Below, one piece after another: positions 38,506 to 47,980 of a DNA stretch of 64,000 nucleotides (positions are counted from its first letter, which is position 1; each line of letters begins with the position of its first letter). Under the pieces are notes generated by a model. It worked only from the letters and a program-made list of their open reading frames with translations. It searched no databases and was not told the origin of the DNA. The translations under genes and the position numbers were made by a program. Source of the DNA: Vibrio coralliilyticus ATCC BAA-450 (GTDB lineage Bacteria > Pseudomonadota > Gammaproteobacteria > Enterobacterales > Vibrionaceae); NCBI RefSeq assembly GCF_000176135.1, contig NZ_ACZN01000015.1:620001-684000 (forward strand), given 5' to 3'.

Positions 38506-40065
38506 TTACATTGTGTAAGTGTATGGTGCTTGAATACCTAGCGGAATGCCTAACATCCAGTAAGCCACTAGGAAGATTGACCAACCGATTAGCATAGCAA
38601 TCGAGAATGGCATCATTAATGACGCTAGCGTACCAATACCAGTCGACTTCACGTAGCGCTGGCAGTAAACAACCACTAGAGGGAAGAATACCATCAGAGG
38701 TGAGATGATGTTCGAAACAGAGTCACCCACACGGTATGCCGCTTGTGATAGTTCTGGAGAAATACCAACAGCCATTAGCATAGGCACCAGAATTGGACCA
38801 ATCAGTGCCCATTTCGCTGATGCAGAACCGATTAGAAGGTTTACAGAAGCCGTTAGAAGAATCATACCAATGATTGTTGCTTCACCTGGTAGGTTCATCG
38901 CTTTCAGACCTTCTGCACCGTATAGCGCTAGCATAGTACCGATGTTTGATTGCGCGAATGCAGATAGGAATTGTGCACAGAAGAACGACATTACGATGTA
39001 TGCGCCCATCGTAGACATGGTGTCCGCCATCGCTTTGATGATGTCATTACTTGTCTTGAACGTGCCAGAAACGCGACCGTAAACGTAACCCGGAATGATA
39101 AACAGGATGAAGATCAACGGAACGATAGACTTCATGATTGGCGCAGAGAACGCTGTGATCTCACCTTCCGGTGAACGCAGTGCAGAATTTTCTGGGATAA
39201 GCGCCACAACAAGAAGTGCGATGCCCGCCATCATAGCCCAACCCGCGTAACGAAACGCTTTAGACTCAAGCTCAGTGAAAGAACCTAGATCTGGTGCTTT
39301 CTCTGCGTCTTCGTCGATTGGAGTGTTCTTTAGACGTGGCTCGATGATTCTTTCAGTTACATACCAACCGATAGCCACAATGATTACTGAAGATAGACCA
39401 GTAAAAAAGATATTCGCTAGAGGGTTAACCACGTACTCAGGATCGAGAACCTGCGCGGCTGTTTGAGTAAAGCCAGCCAATAGAGGGTCAATACCTGAAG
39501 GGATGAAGTTTGCAGAGAAACCACCTGATACACCTGCGAACGCTGCCGCGATACCCGCTAGAGGGTGACGACCTGCAGCGTGGAAGATGATACCACCAAG
39601 AGGAATAACCAGAACGTAGCCCGCATCAGCAGCAGTGTGCGATACGATTGCTACAAGAATTAGCATTGGAGTAAGAAGTTTTGCTGGCGTGAAGTTCAGC
39701 ATCTTCTTAAGGCCAGTGGTGATGAAGCCAGAAGAATCGGCAACACCTACACCCAACATCGCTACTAGAACGATACCAAGTGGTGCAAAGCCAGTGAACG
39801 TTGTCACCATGTTAGCAAGGAAACTTGCTAGTGCTTCACCTGTCAGAAGGTTAGTGATGGTAAGAGCTTCGCCAGTTCGAGGGTTTAGAAGGTCGAAAGA
39901 AACATTCGACAAAAGTGCAGACGCAGCCCAAGTAATGATCAGTGCCCAGAAGAACAGAATGGCCGGATCCGGGATTTTATTACCAGCTCGTTCTATAAAA
40001 TTAAGAAAGCGATCCATGCCATTCGGCTTGGACGATGGTGCTTTATTTACTGCTTGGTTACTCAT
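38506..40065 (-). CDS. AbgT family transporter
   Basis: A 519-residue inner-membrane protein with about 11 hydrophobic segments. It belongs to the AbgT family, whose members import p-aminobenzoyl-glutamate or export sulfonamides by proton coupling. Typical patterns include SHTAADAGYVLVIPLGG near residue 142 and AGVSGGFSANFIPSGIDPLLAG near 177. The substrate cannot be told. It is a single gene. The upstream region 40066-40341 is very A+T rich with no recognised operator. Confidence 0.88.
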   Translation of the reverse strand: MSNQAVNKAPSSKPNGMDRFLNFIERAGNKIPDPAILFFWALIITWAASALLSNVSFDLLNPRTGEALTITNLLTGEALASFLANMVTTFTGFAPLGIVLVAMLGVGVADSSGFITTGLKKMLNFTPAKLLTPMLILVAIVSHTAADAGYVLVIPLGGIIFHAAGRHPLAGIAAAFAGVSGGFSANFIPSGIDPLLAGFTQTAAQVLDPEYVVNPLANIFFTGLSSVIIVAIGWYVTERIIEPRLKNTPIDEDAEKAPDLGSFTELESKAFRYAGWAMMAGIALLVVALIPENSALRSPEGEITAFSAPIMKSIVPLIFILFIIPGYVYGRVSGTFKTSNDIIKAMADTMSTMGAYIVMSFFCAQFLSAFAQSNIGTMLALYGAEGLKAMNLPGEATIIGMILLTASVNLLIGSASAKWALIGPILVPMLMAVGISPELSQAAYRVGDSVSNIISPLMVFFPLVVVYCQRYVKSTGIGTLASLMMPFSIAMLIGWSIFLVAYWMLGIPLGIQAPYTYTM

Positions 40066-40341
40066 GGTAACTCCATATGTGATGTTGTTGCCTTAGGCCT
40101 GTAATAATTGTTGTGACGACCTATTTTTCAGCTACACATTTTATTAAATTGCCCCCTCAAAAGCACAAGATTCCAGAGGTTTTTCCATATTTGGAGACAT
40201 ATTTTGCAAAATTGCCATTACTACGCAACAAAGTAAAAACACTAGCCACCCATATAATGAAACAGATTTGAAACCATTTTGAAAAATATAGAGAACGCTT
40301 TTAAGTAAAATATCAATAATTTATTTTGAATATAAAATAGT

Positions 40342-40773
40342 CTACATACTAAATTCATTGAATTTAGAAACTGATGTCATTAGCTCAATGGATTGATGTT
40401 TTCCATGACGATCGAGCCAACACACCTCCACGGTAATGTACTTAACTTCAACCCCATTTTGTAACGAGGTGCGAGCCTCGCATCGTATCTGGAAATATTC
40501 AGAGGTTGACGGCTGACACTGAGTTTGCGAATAACAGGCTTCTTGTTCTATATCGCCGAATTGATAACTTTCCTCCTTCGCCGTTGATCCATGCGTGGTG
40601 AACTGCTCAAGCTGAGATTCTGCCAAATAGAGCGCTTCAATAGCCCGTTCAGCCCAATCGGATTTCATTTCGATATAGGTATGTAATTTGACTAAACCGA
40701 CAGCACTACCGCTGACAAGCAAGAGAGCCAATAGCACCTCAAACAAGCTGACACCTTTCTGGTTAGAAATCAT
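40342..40773 (-). CDS. Type IV pilus minor pilin, PilV-like
   Basis: A minor pilin of the competence-type type IV pilus. The start at 40773 gives MISNQKG^VSLFEVLL: a short leader, the prepilin peptidase cut after Gly, Glu at +5, and a hydrophobic helix. The frame is open further upstream but inside the preceding gene. The mature part has four to five Cys. It overlaps the PilX-like gene by 11 bases and is last in the operon. The order FimT-PilW-PilX-PilV recalls, from memory, V. cholerae VC0858-VC0861. Confidence 0.85.
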   Translation of the reverse strand: MISNQKGVSLFEVLLALLLVSGSAVGLVKLHTYIEMKSDWAERAIEALYLAESQLEQFTTHGSTAKEESYQFGDIEQEACYSQTQCQPSTSEYFQIRCEARTSLQNGVEVKYITVEVCWLDRHGKHQSIELMTSVSKFNEFSM

Positions 40774-42055
40774 GCCAACTACCATTGCTCCATTTGACCT
40801 TATGAAAATGTCGAGCAGCCGAGGCCGTGACATCTTTATTGAACTGCATGTATAGATCATTGTTGATCAAGGCATAGCTATCAGGAGCATCCAACACTAA
40901 ACCACCTAACGGATAAACATTACCACTCTGAAAATAACTCACTTTTTGTTGCTCTACTGTGTTCAGCAAAGCATGCTCGTTCAAAGATGCAATCAGTGCC
41001 GAAAGCAATGGATTGTTGTTTGATTGTCCCCAATCAACAAACCCAGCAGACGGACTCTCAGAAACAAAGTGATAAATCATGGCCTTCAATGCTTGGTTTC
41101 CTGAAATAGAAGCTATGCCATTGTGGAGCACCAGTATCAGACCACCATTCAAATGAGTATCAATGGCAAGGTTTATGGATTGCAGGTCATCTGCGTTAAG
41201 TTCACAGCTACCGTATACCCAAATAAGCTCATGATATGCTTTGATAAGTTCTGTAATCTGCTGGCCGCAATTTTCTATGTACTGCGCACTGGGTAACTCA
41301 CTCGGTAAACGTGGCATGACACTTTTAAGCTCTTCTGGTACATAACCGAACAAGCTGGTGTCCGACATGACCTCAAACCACTGGCTACGTGGCACATTAA
41401 AAACTTCCTGAAATACATCAAGTTGCTCCACATGCTCGAAGTCTTTGTGAGTTAAAGAGAGCCGCCAACTGAAATCAGTGTAGTGAGTTTGGTTACATTG
41501 ATGTGAGTTGGTTCCCTGACTCTCAGGAAAATAACGAGAGATATCGGTTGCTTGATACGGATGCGTGGTGTCGTAGCTATGCGCATAGAAAATATTCTGA
41601 TAGCGAGCCGAGATGCACGCCCAGCGGAACTCGCTAACGCGTTGATTCACGTGCGGCGCTATGTTGAGCCCACCATTGACCAATAAGTGAGAGATTGCTG
41701 TGATTGGGCTTTTTATTTGAAGTTCAGGCAGAAGAAAAGCTTTGCTTATGGTTAAGAAGCCACTGGTTGCACGAACAATATGTGGTGTTCCAGTTTCAAT
41801 CTCAAGCGCATCCAAACTCAGTTGCTGCTGACAGTCACTCAGCTCTTCTGGTATGGCTTGTTTTCCAACAACAGAGGAAATCGCACACTCTAACCCGCCC
41901 TCTGCGCGCCAATGTGCATGGCGACTTTCCACTTCATTTTGACTGCGTTTAATTTGGTAGAATAAGGCTTTATAACTGCCCATGACAATCATGAGCACGC
42001 CAGCTAGCAAAAGGCTTGTGATTAAAAGGGTTGCAGTACCTCGCTGAAATGTCAT
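40763..42055 (-). CDS. Pilus assembly protein, PilX-like
   Basis: A 430-residue protein with a PilX-type N terminus: MTFQRGTATLLITSLLLAG, a Gly cut site and hydrophobic helix but no Glu at +5, as in PilX and GspK. The stretch ESRHAHWRAEGGLECA is the PilX pattern of a helix leading to the globular domain. The remaining 370 residues are far longer than the usual PilX of under 200 and are not recognised. The start at 42055 is chosen because it gives the pilin leader. It lies one base downstream of the PilW gene. Confidence 0.78.
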   Translation of the reverse strand: MTFQRGTATLLITSLLLAGVLMIVMGSYKALFYQIKRSQNEVESRHAHWRAEGGLECAISSVVGKQAIPEELSDCQQQLSLDALEIETGTPHIVRATSGFLTISKAFLLPELQIKSPITAISHLLVNGGLNIAPHVNQRVSEFRWACISARYQNIFYAHSYDTTHPYQATDISRYFPESQGTNSHQCNQTHYTDFSWRLSLTHKDFEHVEQLDVFQEVFNVPRSQWFEVMSDTSLFGYVPEELKSVMPRLPSELPSAQYIENCGQQITELIKAYHELIWVYGSCELNADDLQSINLAIDTHLNGGLILVLHNGIASISGNQALKAMIYHFVSESPSAGFVDWGQSNNNPLLSALIASLNEHALLNTVEQQKVSYFQSGNVYPLGGLVLDAPDSYALINNDLYMQFNKDVTASAARHFHKVKWSNGSWHDF

Positions 42056-42056
42056 G

Positions 42057-42692
42057 TCACCAGTTCCTCTGTTTAATGGAAAAGGTGAGCGTCTTCGATA
42101 CCTCTGGGGCAAAGCGTAAATGGGTACTGAGTTGAGCATTGAGTAATGAAGAAGTATGGGTAGCACCGGCTAAAGGCTCGGAATCCAGTTCAAACTCGGT
42201 CACAACAATACGATTACTATCGAACACTGTGTTACAGGTATTACCAAAATGTGTGGTGAAGTTTTCTGCTTCTAAAGCAGACATAGCTCTTGGTAGCTTC
42301 TTCGCGCAGACTCTCAAAACCTCTTTTGATTCGCTCTGCCGCTGATATACCACATTCGTGTATGCTGTCTCAGATCCTAAGCTGCCTGACAGGTAAGCGA
42401 ACGCGAGCAGAGTGTGATGCTCACTATGTTTGACGTAGTACGTTTGTGCTGCGCCAGATAAACGGACGCTTTCACCCAGTACTCCACCATGACCCGCTCG
42501 GTACAAATCTAACTTCATCATTTGCAGAACACTATTCGTGCTTTGTAGCAACATCAGCTCTTTGGCGTGAGCAGCAGAGAGCCGTTGACTGTGGAGAAGC
42601 ATAGTTACGGCTATAGCGATGACTATGAGAGAAATCGAAGTAGAAACGAGAAGCTCAATTAAGCTATGACCCGATTGACCTCCTCTCAACAT
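42057..42692 (-). CDS. Type IV pilus minor pilin, PilW-like
   Basis: A 211-residue minor pilin. The start at 42692 gives MLRGGQSG^HSLIELLVS, with the peptidase site after Gly and Glu at +5. The helix runs to about residue 35. The C-terminal part is typical of PilW proteins that follow FimT. It overlaps the FimT-like gene by seven bases, so translation is likely coupled. Confidence 0.85.
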   Translation of the reverse strand: MLRGGQSGHSLIELLVSTSISLIVIAIAVTMLLHSQRLSAAHAKELMLLQSTNSVLQMMKLDLYRAGHGGVLGESVRLSGAAQTYYVKHSEHHTLLAFAYLSGSLGSETAYTNVVYQRQSESKEVLRVCAKKLPRAMSALEAENFTTHFGNTCNTVFDSNRIVVTEFELDSEPLAGATHTSSLLNAQLSTHLRFAPEVSKTLTFSIKQRNW

Positions 42693-43177
42693 GGCTGATA
42701 ACCAAGAGTAATGCCCGAAGGTGCACACACTCTTACGATAGCTGAGCGAAAGTGAGTTCTGAGCTCGAGAACCGTTTCAGAAGATAACTTAGGGTAAAAT
42801 GTAAACCGCCCGCTCTTGGGTCGCCCATGTGTGGCATCAAAACTGATTTGATTTGAGCTGTAAGTCGTCGCCAGTTCGATGCCAGTAAACGGCTCGCCAG
42901 ATAAACGCATAAGAACTAAACCATTGTCCTCATCTTCGCTGTCCGTCAAATTCAACGTCCAAGAATCACCTGACCTTGTGAGATGTATCCATAGAGGCTG
43001 TCGGCGCAAGATCGCGTGAGATTTTGCCATTAAGACGAAGCCATTCAATTCTTTAGCGAGCCTCATCATCTTAGTGGTATCAGAAACTGAGCTAAAATTA
43101 GGAACCGCCCATACCAGTAACAAACTCATCACAGACAGAGTGACAACGGACTCCAGTAGCGTAAAGCCACGAGGCAT
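42686..43177 (-). CDS. Type IV pilus minor pilin, FimT/GspH-like
   Basis: A 163-residue minor pilin, the first gene of the minus-strand operon. The leader is only four residues, MPRG^FTLLESVV, with the classical Gly-Phe cut and Glu at +5. The GspH/FimT domain fills the rest (KSHAILRRQPLWIHL). Minor pilins of this kind prime pilus assembly and are needed for DNA uptake in Vibrio. It diverges from the PilE-like gene. Confidence 0.87.
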   Translation of the reverse strand: MPRGFTLLESVVTLSVMSLLLVWAVPNFSSVSDTTKMMRLAKELNGFVLMAKSHAILRRQPLWIHLTRSGDSWTLNLTDSEDEDNGLVLMRLSGEPFTGIELATTYSSNQISFDATHGRPKSGRFTFYPKLSSETVLELRTHFRSAIVRVCAPSGITLGYQPC

Positions 43178-43280
43178 TTCCCAAATCCCTATGTAAATTT
43201 AAAAGTGTCGAGAACCATACTTGGCTTGATATTAACAGCGCATAACAATAGGTCAGAGGTGGGTACTAGGAGAGCTCGAA

Positions 43281-43718
43281 GTGATTGGCGTAAATAACTG
43301 CAAACAGAGTAAACAAAGTTTAATTGGGATGACGTTACTCGAATTACTGATCGTGGTTACTCTGATTGGTATCTTGGCGATGTTCGCCTATCCAAGCCAT
43401 TTGGATCAGGTACGGAAGTCTCACCGCATCACCGCTATTGCGGATCTCGCCCGTATCCAACTCGAATTAGAATCAAGCTATAACGGCCAATATGATTGGC
43501 ATAAGGTAATATCGAGTGGGAAATGTACGGTGTGCCTTTCCGAGCAAAGTCGCTTTGTGTTTAGCGTGACCAGTAGCGCCAATGCGGCGTACATTATCAA
43601 AGCGACAGCGCAAGCAAACAGCCAACAAAATTTAGACTCTTGCTTACAAGAATACAACGTTGATTACCTCAGCCTTGATGCTAGCAATAAAGCGTTTCCT
43701 CTTAGCTGCTGGCAGTAA
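43281..43718 (+). CDS. Type IV pilin, PilE-like
   Basis: A 145-residue prepilin. The start is GTG behind AGGAG; the leader ends in QSLIG^MTLLELLIVVTLIG, with Glu at +5. The mature part has four Cys and a PilE-like C terminus. It is divergent from the other minor pilin genes, as with V. cholerae VC0857 as I recall. An IS200-type element follows its terminator. Confidence 0.87.
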   Translation: MIGVNNCKQSKQSLIGMTLLELLIVVTLIGILAMFAYPSHLDQVRKSHRITAIADLARIQLELESSYNGQYDWHKVISSGKCTVCLSEQSRFVFSVTSSANAAYIIKATAQANSQQNLDSCLQEYNVDYLSLDASNKAFPLSCWQ

Positions 43719-43747
43719 AAATCCACCTGCATAGCAGGTGGCTTTGG
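43717..43747 (+). terminator. Terminator of the PilE-like gene
   Basis: CCACCTGC pairs with GCAGGTGG around ATA, with only a short T stretch after it. Confidence 0.65.
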
Positions 43748-44332
43748 TTGGCCCCCTATAAGGGGGCTCACTGCTATTTATCTAACCCTAGAAGCATTTG
43801 TCGCTCCTCTTCTTCTTTCCCCACACGATCTTGGTGCCTGACGTATCTACGTATAATTTCCTCGTTCATCCCTACCGAATCAACAAAGTAACCTCGTTGC
43901 CAGAACTTATTACCCCAGAGCTTTTTCTTTCTCAAATACGGAAATTTGTTAAACAACCTAATCGCTGTACGACCTTTAACAAACCCCATGTAATTTGAGA
44001 TACTCATGCTCGGCGGAAGCCTCACGACTAAATGGACATGATCAATTTGGACGTTAAGCTCGACAACCTTGCATTTCTTCATATTGCTGTAAACGTAGAT
44101 ACTTCGATACAGCTCTTTGCCTAAATTTCCTTTCAGAATCTTTAGTCGATATTTAGGTGTCCAAACAATATGATATTGGCACCGATGATAAACGTGTGAA
44201 GCGGATTCATATCTGCTCATGTTCGTTATTTCCTTCATTTGTTGGTTGCAAACGAGGACATCTTGAACATGAGCGTTCTTCGGGCAAAGCCCAAAAGAAC
44301 GATCACCACCTTCTAAAGAAGGTGGTTTAGGG
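43748..44332 (-). mobile_element. IS200-family insertion sequence
   Basis: A single transposase gene flanked by hairpins and no inverted repeats, the layout of IS200. At the right end is GCCCCCTATAAGGGGGC (43751-43767). At the left end are a hairpin at 44306-44325 (CCACCTTCT/AGAAGGTGG) and a second at 44275-44300 upstream of the transposase start, which may hide its ribosome site. The exact ends are approximate. It sits between the PilE-like gene and dnaJ and breaks no gene. Confidence 0.82.
43774..44220 (-). CDS. tnpA: IS200-type HUH transposase TnpA
   Basis: A 148-residue Y1 HUH transposase that moves the element as single-stranded DNA. The metal-binding HUH motif is His61-Val-His63 in QIDHVHLVV; the nucleophile is probably Tyr126 in IRRYVRHQ, after GYFVDSVG. 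The start at 44220 (MSRYESASHVYH) fits the family; the frame extends six codons further. There is no TnpB partner. The frame is intact, so it may be active. Confidence 0.92.
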   Translation of the reverse strand: MSRYESASHVYHRCQYHIVWTPKYRLKILKGNLGKELYRSIYVYSNMKKCKVVELNVQIDHVHLVVRLPPSMSISNYMGFVKGRTAIRLFNKFPYLRKKKLWGNKFWQRGYFVDSVGMNEEIIRRYVRHQDRVGKEEEERQMLLGLDK

Positions 44333-44340
44333 CCAGAAAA

Positions 44341-44370
44341 TAAAAAAGCCTGCAGTTGCAGGCTTTATGT
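44341..44370 (-). terminator. dnaJ terminator
   Basis: On the minus strand AAAGCCTGCA pairs with TGCAGGCTTT, followed by a T run. Confidence 0.9.
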
Positions 44371-44384
44371 AGAATTTGTTTTTT

Positions 44385-45530
44385 TTAGCTAGTCAGGTCA
44401 TCGAAGAACTTCTTCACGCCATTGAAAAAGCCTTCCGCTTTTGGCTTGTGCTTCGTTGCCGCTTCACCACCACAAGACTCTTCAAACTCTTTCAATAGAT
44501 CTTTCTGACGAGTACTTAGATTTACCGGAGTTTCTACAACCAGCTTAACGATAAGGTCGCCAACGCCACCGCCGCGAACACCCTTCACGCCTTTACCGCG
44601 CATACGGAACATGCGACCCGTTTGAGTTTCGGTTGGTACTTTCAGGTTCACACGACCATCCAGTGTTGGTACTTCGACTTCACCACCCAGTGCAGCCATT
44701 GCAAAGCTGACAGGCACTTCACAATAAAGGTTGTTGCCATCACGCTCAAAGATTTGGTGCTCTTTGACATGAACCTGTACGTATAGGTCACCCGCTGGAG
44801 CGCCCATTTCTCCTGCTTCACCTTCACCAGAAAGACGAATACGATCACCAGTATCAACACCAGCAGGAATCTTAACGTTAAGCGTTTTAGTCTTCTGCTT
44901 GCGGCCTTGACCATGACATGAGTTACAAGGATCTTTGATGATCTTGCCCTTACCATGACAGGTAGGACAGGTTTGCTGAACCGCAAAGAAGCCCTGACGC
45001 ATCTGAACCTGACCATGACCGTGACAGGTTCCACACGTTTCAGGGGACGAGCCTTTCTTCGCGCCACTGCCATCACAAACGTCACAGTTAACTAGCGTTG
45101 GAACTTCAATTTCTTTTGAAACACCGCGAACCGCTTCTTCTAGTGATAGTTCCATGTTGTAGCGCAGGTCTGCACCGCGTTGCGCGCGCTGCTGGCCACC
45201 ACCACGTCGGCCACCGCCAAAGATATCACCAAACACGTCACCAAAAATATCACCGAAATCAGCACCAGCGCCGCCGCCAAAGCCGCCTCCGCCCATGCCA
45301 CCCTGTTCGAAGGCTGCATGACCATATTGGTCATATGCCGCTTTCTTCTGTGGGTCTAGCAGAATTTCGTACGCTTCTTTTACTTCTTTAAACTTCTCAG
45401 CAGCAGACTCATCACCCTGGTTTCGGTCTGGGTGGAATTTCATCGCAAGGCGCTTATACGCCTTTTTAATATCACGTTCTGATGCATCACGGCTTACGCC
45501 TAATACTTCGTAAAAATCACGTTTTGACAT
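44385..45530 (-). CDS. dnaJ: Chaperone DnaJ (Hsp40)
   Basis: Delivers unfolded clients to DnaK and stimulates its ATPase. The J domain has HPD at 33-35. A Gly/Phe-rich linker covers about 75-125. Four zinc repeats CxxCxGxG follow ([32 protein letters not shown]). The start at 45530 ([11 protein letters not shown], 381 residues) fits the family better than the ATG five codons upstream. It lies downstream of dnaK with a hairpin between them. Confidence 0.97.
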   Translation of the reverse strand: MSKRDFYEVLGVSRDASERDIKKAYKRLAMKFHPDRNQGDESAAEKFKEVKEAYEILLDPQKKAAYDQYGHAAFEQGGMGGGGFGGGAGADFGDIFGDVFGDIFGGGRRGGGQQRAQRGADLRYNMELSLEEAVRGVSKEIEVPTLVNCDVCDGSGAKKGSSPETCGTCHGHGQVQMRQGFFAVQQTCPTCHGKGKIIKDPCNSCHGQGRKQKTKTLNVKIPAGVDTGDRIRLSGEGEAGEMGAPAGDLYVQVHVKEHQIFERDGNNLYCEVPVSFAMAALGGEVEVPTLDGRVNLKVPTETQTGRMFRMRGKGVKGVRGGGVGDLIVKLVVETPVNLSTRQKDLLKEFEESCGGEAATKHKPKAEGFFNGVKKFFDDLTS

Positions 45531-45649
45531 GTTCTTCGTCACCAATTTATTACTGCAAACGACCGATTGTCGCTTGGTGTTTGTATCGTTCTAGATAAAA
45601 GCTTTGTGCAAAAGAGCTTATCTGGAAAGACATCATATTTACAAACAGG

Positions 45650-45682
45650 CGGGCGTATGAGTTGCCCCAAACGCCCGCATAT
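45650..45682 (-). terminator. Hairpin between dnaK and dnaJ
   Basis: On the minus strand TGCGGGCGT pairs with ACGCCCGC around a long loop. There is no T run, so it may be a partial terminator or an RNA-stability element that lowers dnaJ relative to dnaK. Confidence 0.55.
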
Positions 45683-45709
45683 TACTTTAAGTTAATTCAG
45701 TGTCGAGAA

Positions 45710-47623
45710 TTATTTCTTCTCGTCTTTAACTTCTTCAAACTCAGCGTCTACAACGTCTTCTTCTTGCTTAGGCTGCTCACCAGCTTCTGCATCAGCTTGT
45801 TGTGCTTGAGCTTGCTGCTGAGCAATTTCCATCAGCTTCTGAGCTGCCGTCATAAGCGCTTGAACTTTCGCATCGATAGCTTCTTTATCGTCGCCACCTT
45901 TTGCTTCTTCAAGTTCAGTGATCGCTGCTTCAATCTTCTCTTTTTCGTCAGCTGGAAGTGCGTCACCCGCTTCTTCAACTTGCTTGCGAGTACCGTGGAT
46001 CATTTGGTCAGCTTGGTTACGTGCAGCTGCTAGCTCTTCGAACTTCTTGTCCGCTTCTTTGTTAGCTTCTGCTTCTTGAACCATTTTCTCGATTTCGTCG
46101 TCGCTTAGACCGCCTGAAGCTTGGATAGTGATCTTCTGCTCTTTACCTGTCTGTTTGTCTTTCGCAGATACGTGCAGGATACCATCCGCATCAAGGTCGA
46201 AAGTTACTTCGATTTGAGGCATACCACGAGGTGCTGGCTGAATGCCTTCTAGGTTAAATTGACCTAGAGACTTGTTGTACATCGCTTGCTTACGCTCACC
46301 TTGAAGAACGTGAATAGTTACCGCGTTCTGGTTGTCTTCTGCTGTAGAGAAAACTTGGTTCGCTTTCGTTGGGATAGTTGTGTTCTTCTCAACTAGCTTA
46401 GTCATTACGCCGCCCATAGTCTCGATACCTAGAGACAGAGGAGTAACGTCTAGTAGAAGTACGTCTTTCACATCACCAGCAAGTACACCACCTTGAACTG
46501 CAGCACCCATTGCTACTGCTTCGTCAGGGTTCACGTCTTTACGAGCTTCTTTACCGAAGAACTCAGCCACTTTCTCTTGAACCATAGGCATACGAGTCTG
46601 ACCACCTACTAGGATTACGTCAGTGATGTCGCCTACAGAAAGGTCTGCGTCAGCTAGAGCAACTTTTAGTGGCTCAAGAGAGCGTTGTACTAGGTCTTCA
46701 ACTAGAGATTCTAGTTTCGCACGCGTTACTTTAACGTTCATGTGCTTAGGACCAGTCGCATCTGCAGTTACGTAAGGTAGGTTTACGTCAGTTTGAGAAG
46801 TAGAAGAAAGCTCGATCTTCGCTTTTTCTGCTGCTTCTTTAACACGCTGCATTGCTAGAGGATCATTCTTAAGATCGATACCTTGCTCTTTCTTGAACTC
46901 TTCAACTAGGTAGTTGATCATGCGGTTATCGAAGTCTTCACCACCTAAGTGAGTGTCACCGTTAGTTGCTAGTACTTCGAACGTTTTCTCGCCTTCAACT
47001 TCATCAATCTCGATGATAGAGATATCAAATGTACCACCACCAAGGTCGTATACAGCGATAGTGCGGTCACCGCCTTGCTTGTCTAGACCGTATGCTAGAG
47101 CAGCAGCTGTTGGTTCGTTGATGATACGCTTAACTTCTAGACCTGCGATACGGCCAGCATCTTTAGTTGCTTGACGCTGAGCATCGTTAAAGTAAGCAGG
47201 TACTGTGATAACTGCGCCAGTTACTTCCTCACCTAGGAAGTCTTCTGCAGTTTTCTTCATTTTCTTCAGTACTTCAGCAGAAACCTGAGGAGCCGCCATT
47301 TTCTGGCCTTGTGCCTCAACCCATGCATCACCGTTGTCAGCCTTAACAATGTTGAAAGGCATGATTTCGATGTCACGCTGAACTTCTTCGTCTTCGAAAC
47401 GACGACCGATTAGACGCTTAATTGCAAATAGCGTGTTAGTTGGGTTTGTAACCGCTTGACGTTTAGCTGGCTGACCTACTAGCGTCTCACCATCTGTGTA
47501 TGCAATAACTGATGCTGTTGTACGCTCGCCTTCCGCGTTTTCGATTACGCGTGGCTTGTCACCGTCTAGAACAGCAACACAAGAGTTAGTAGTACCTAAG
47601 TCAATACCAATGATTTTACCCAT
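45710..47623 (-). CDS. dnaK: Chaperone DnaK (Hsp70)
   Basis: The main ATP-dependent chaperone of the cytoplasm. The ATPase domain begins [18 protein letters not shown]; further signatures are [13 protein letters not shown] and the interdomain linker [16 protein letters not shown] near residue 388. The substrate-binding and lid domains follow, ending in the conserved acidic tail [14 protein letters not shown]. At 637 residues it has the standard length. A sigma-32 promoter lies upstream. Confidence 0.98.
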   Translation of the reverse strand: MGKIIGIDLGTTNSCVAVLDGDKPRVIENAEGERTTASVIAYTDGETLVGQPAKRQAVTNPTNTLFAIKRLIGRRFEDEEVQRDIEIMPFNIVKADNGDAWVEAQGQKMAAPQVSAEVLKKMKKTAEDFLGEEVTGAVITVPAYFNDAQRQATKDAGRIAGLEVKRIINEPTAAALAYGLDKQGGDRTIAVYDLGGGTFDISIIEIDEVEGEKTFEVLATNGDTHLGGEDFDNRMINYLVEEFKKEQGIDLKNDPLAMQRVKEAAEKAKIELSSTSQTDVNLPYVTADATGPKHMNVKVTRAKLESLVEDLVQRSLEPLKVALADADLSVGDITDVILVGGQTRMPMVQEKVAEFFGKEARKDVNPDEAVAMGAAVQGGVLAGDVKDVLLLDVTPLSLGIETMGGVMTKLVEKNTTIPTKANQVFSTAEDNQNAVTIHVLQGERKQAMYNKSLGQFNLEGIQPAPRGMPQIEVTFDLDADGILHVSAKDKQTGKEQKITIQASGGLSDDEIEKMVQEAEANKEADKKFEELAAARNQADQMIHGTRKQVEEAGDALPADEKEKIEAAITELEEAKGGDDKEAIDAKVQALMTAAQKLMEIAQQQAQAQQADAEAGEQPKQEEDVVDAEFEEVKDEKK

Positions 47624-47669
47624 CAGGCTATCTCCGAATAAATTCTATTTTCGTTTTGCTATATCCCCT

Positions 47670-47697
47670 ATGTGGGGATGGAGAATAGGGTTTCAAC
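47670..47697 (-). promoter_or_regulatory. Sigma-32 heat-shock promoter of dnaK
   Basis: On the minus strand TTGAAA is followed after 13 bases by CCCCACAT, close to the sigma-32 consensus CTTGAAA-N11-16-CCCCAT. It lies about 50 bases before the dnaK start codon. The rest of the 357-base gap up to the next gene (47698-47932) shows nothing recognisable. Confidence 0.85.
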
Positions 47698-47932
47698 CCT
47701 TACTCACAAACTAAAATAATTTTGTTTGCTTCACTTATGCCCAATAGATAAGGGCTGTAAATAGCTTTTCAAGGGAAGAAGTGAAAAAAAGTGAAAAAAG
47801 ATTTGAGGATAAGCGAATAGACCGGATTCCGAAGTCATAATTTCAATAAGTGGTGCTCCAACACTTACATCTTCGTTCTCTCGAGTGGTAATGCTCAAAG
47901 CCCAATTAATGTCATTACTACATGCTAAAAAC

Positions 47933-47960
47933 AAAAAGCGAGGCACTTGGCCTCGCTTTC
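47933..47960 (-). terminator. Symporter gene terminator
   Basis: On the minus strand AAAGCGAGGC pairs with GCCTCGCTTT and is followed by T residues. Confidence 0.9.
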
Positions 47961-47980
47961 AAATTCCGACACTTTATAGA

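Noticed and set aside
47731..47946. Minus-strand reading frame in the gap between dnaK and the symporter gene
   Set aside because: It runs into the symporter terminator, has no family pattern and no ribosome site.
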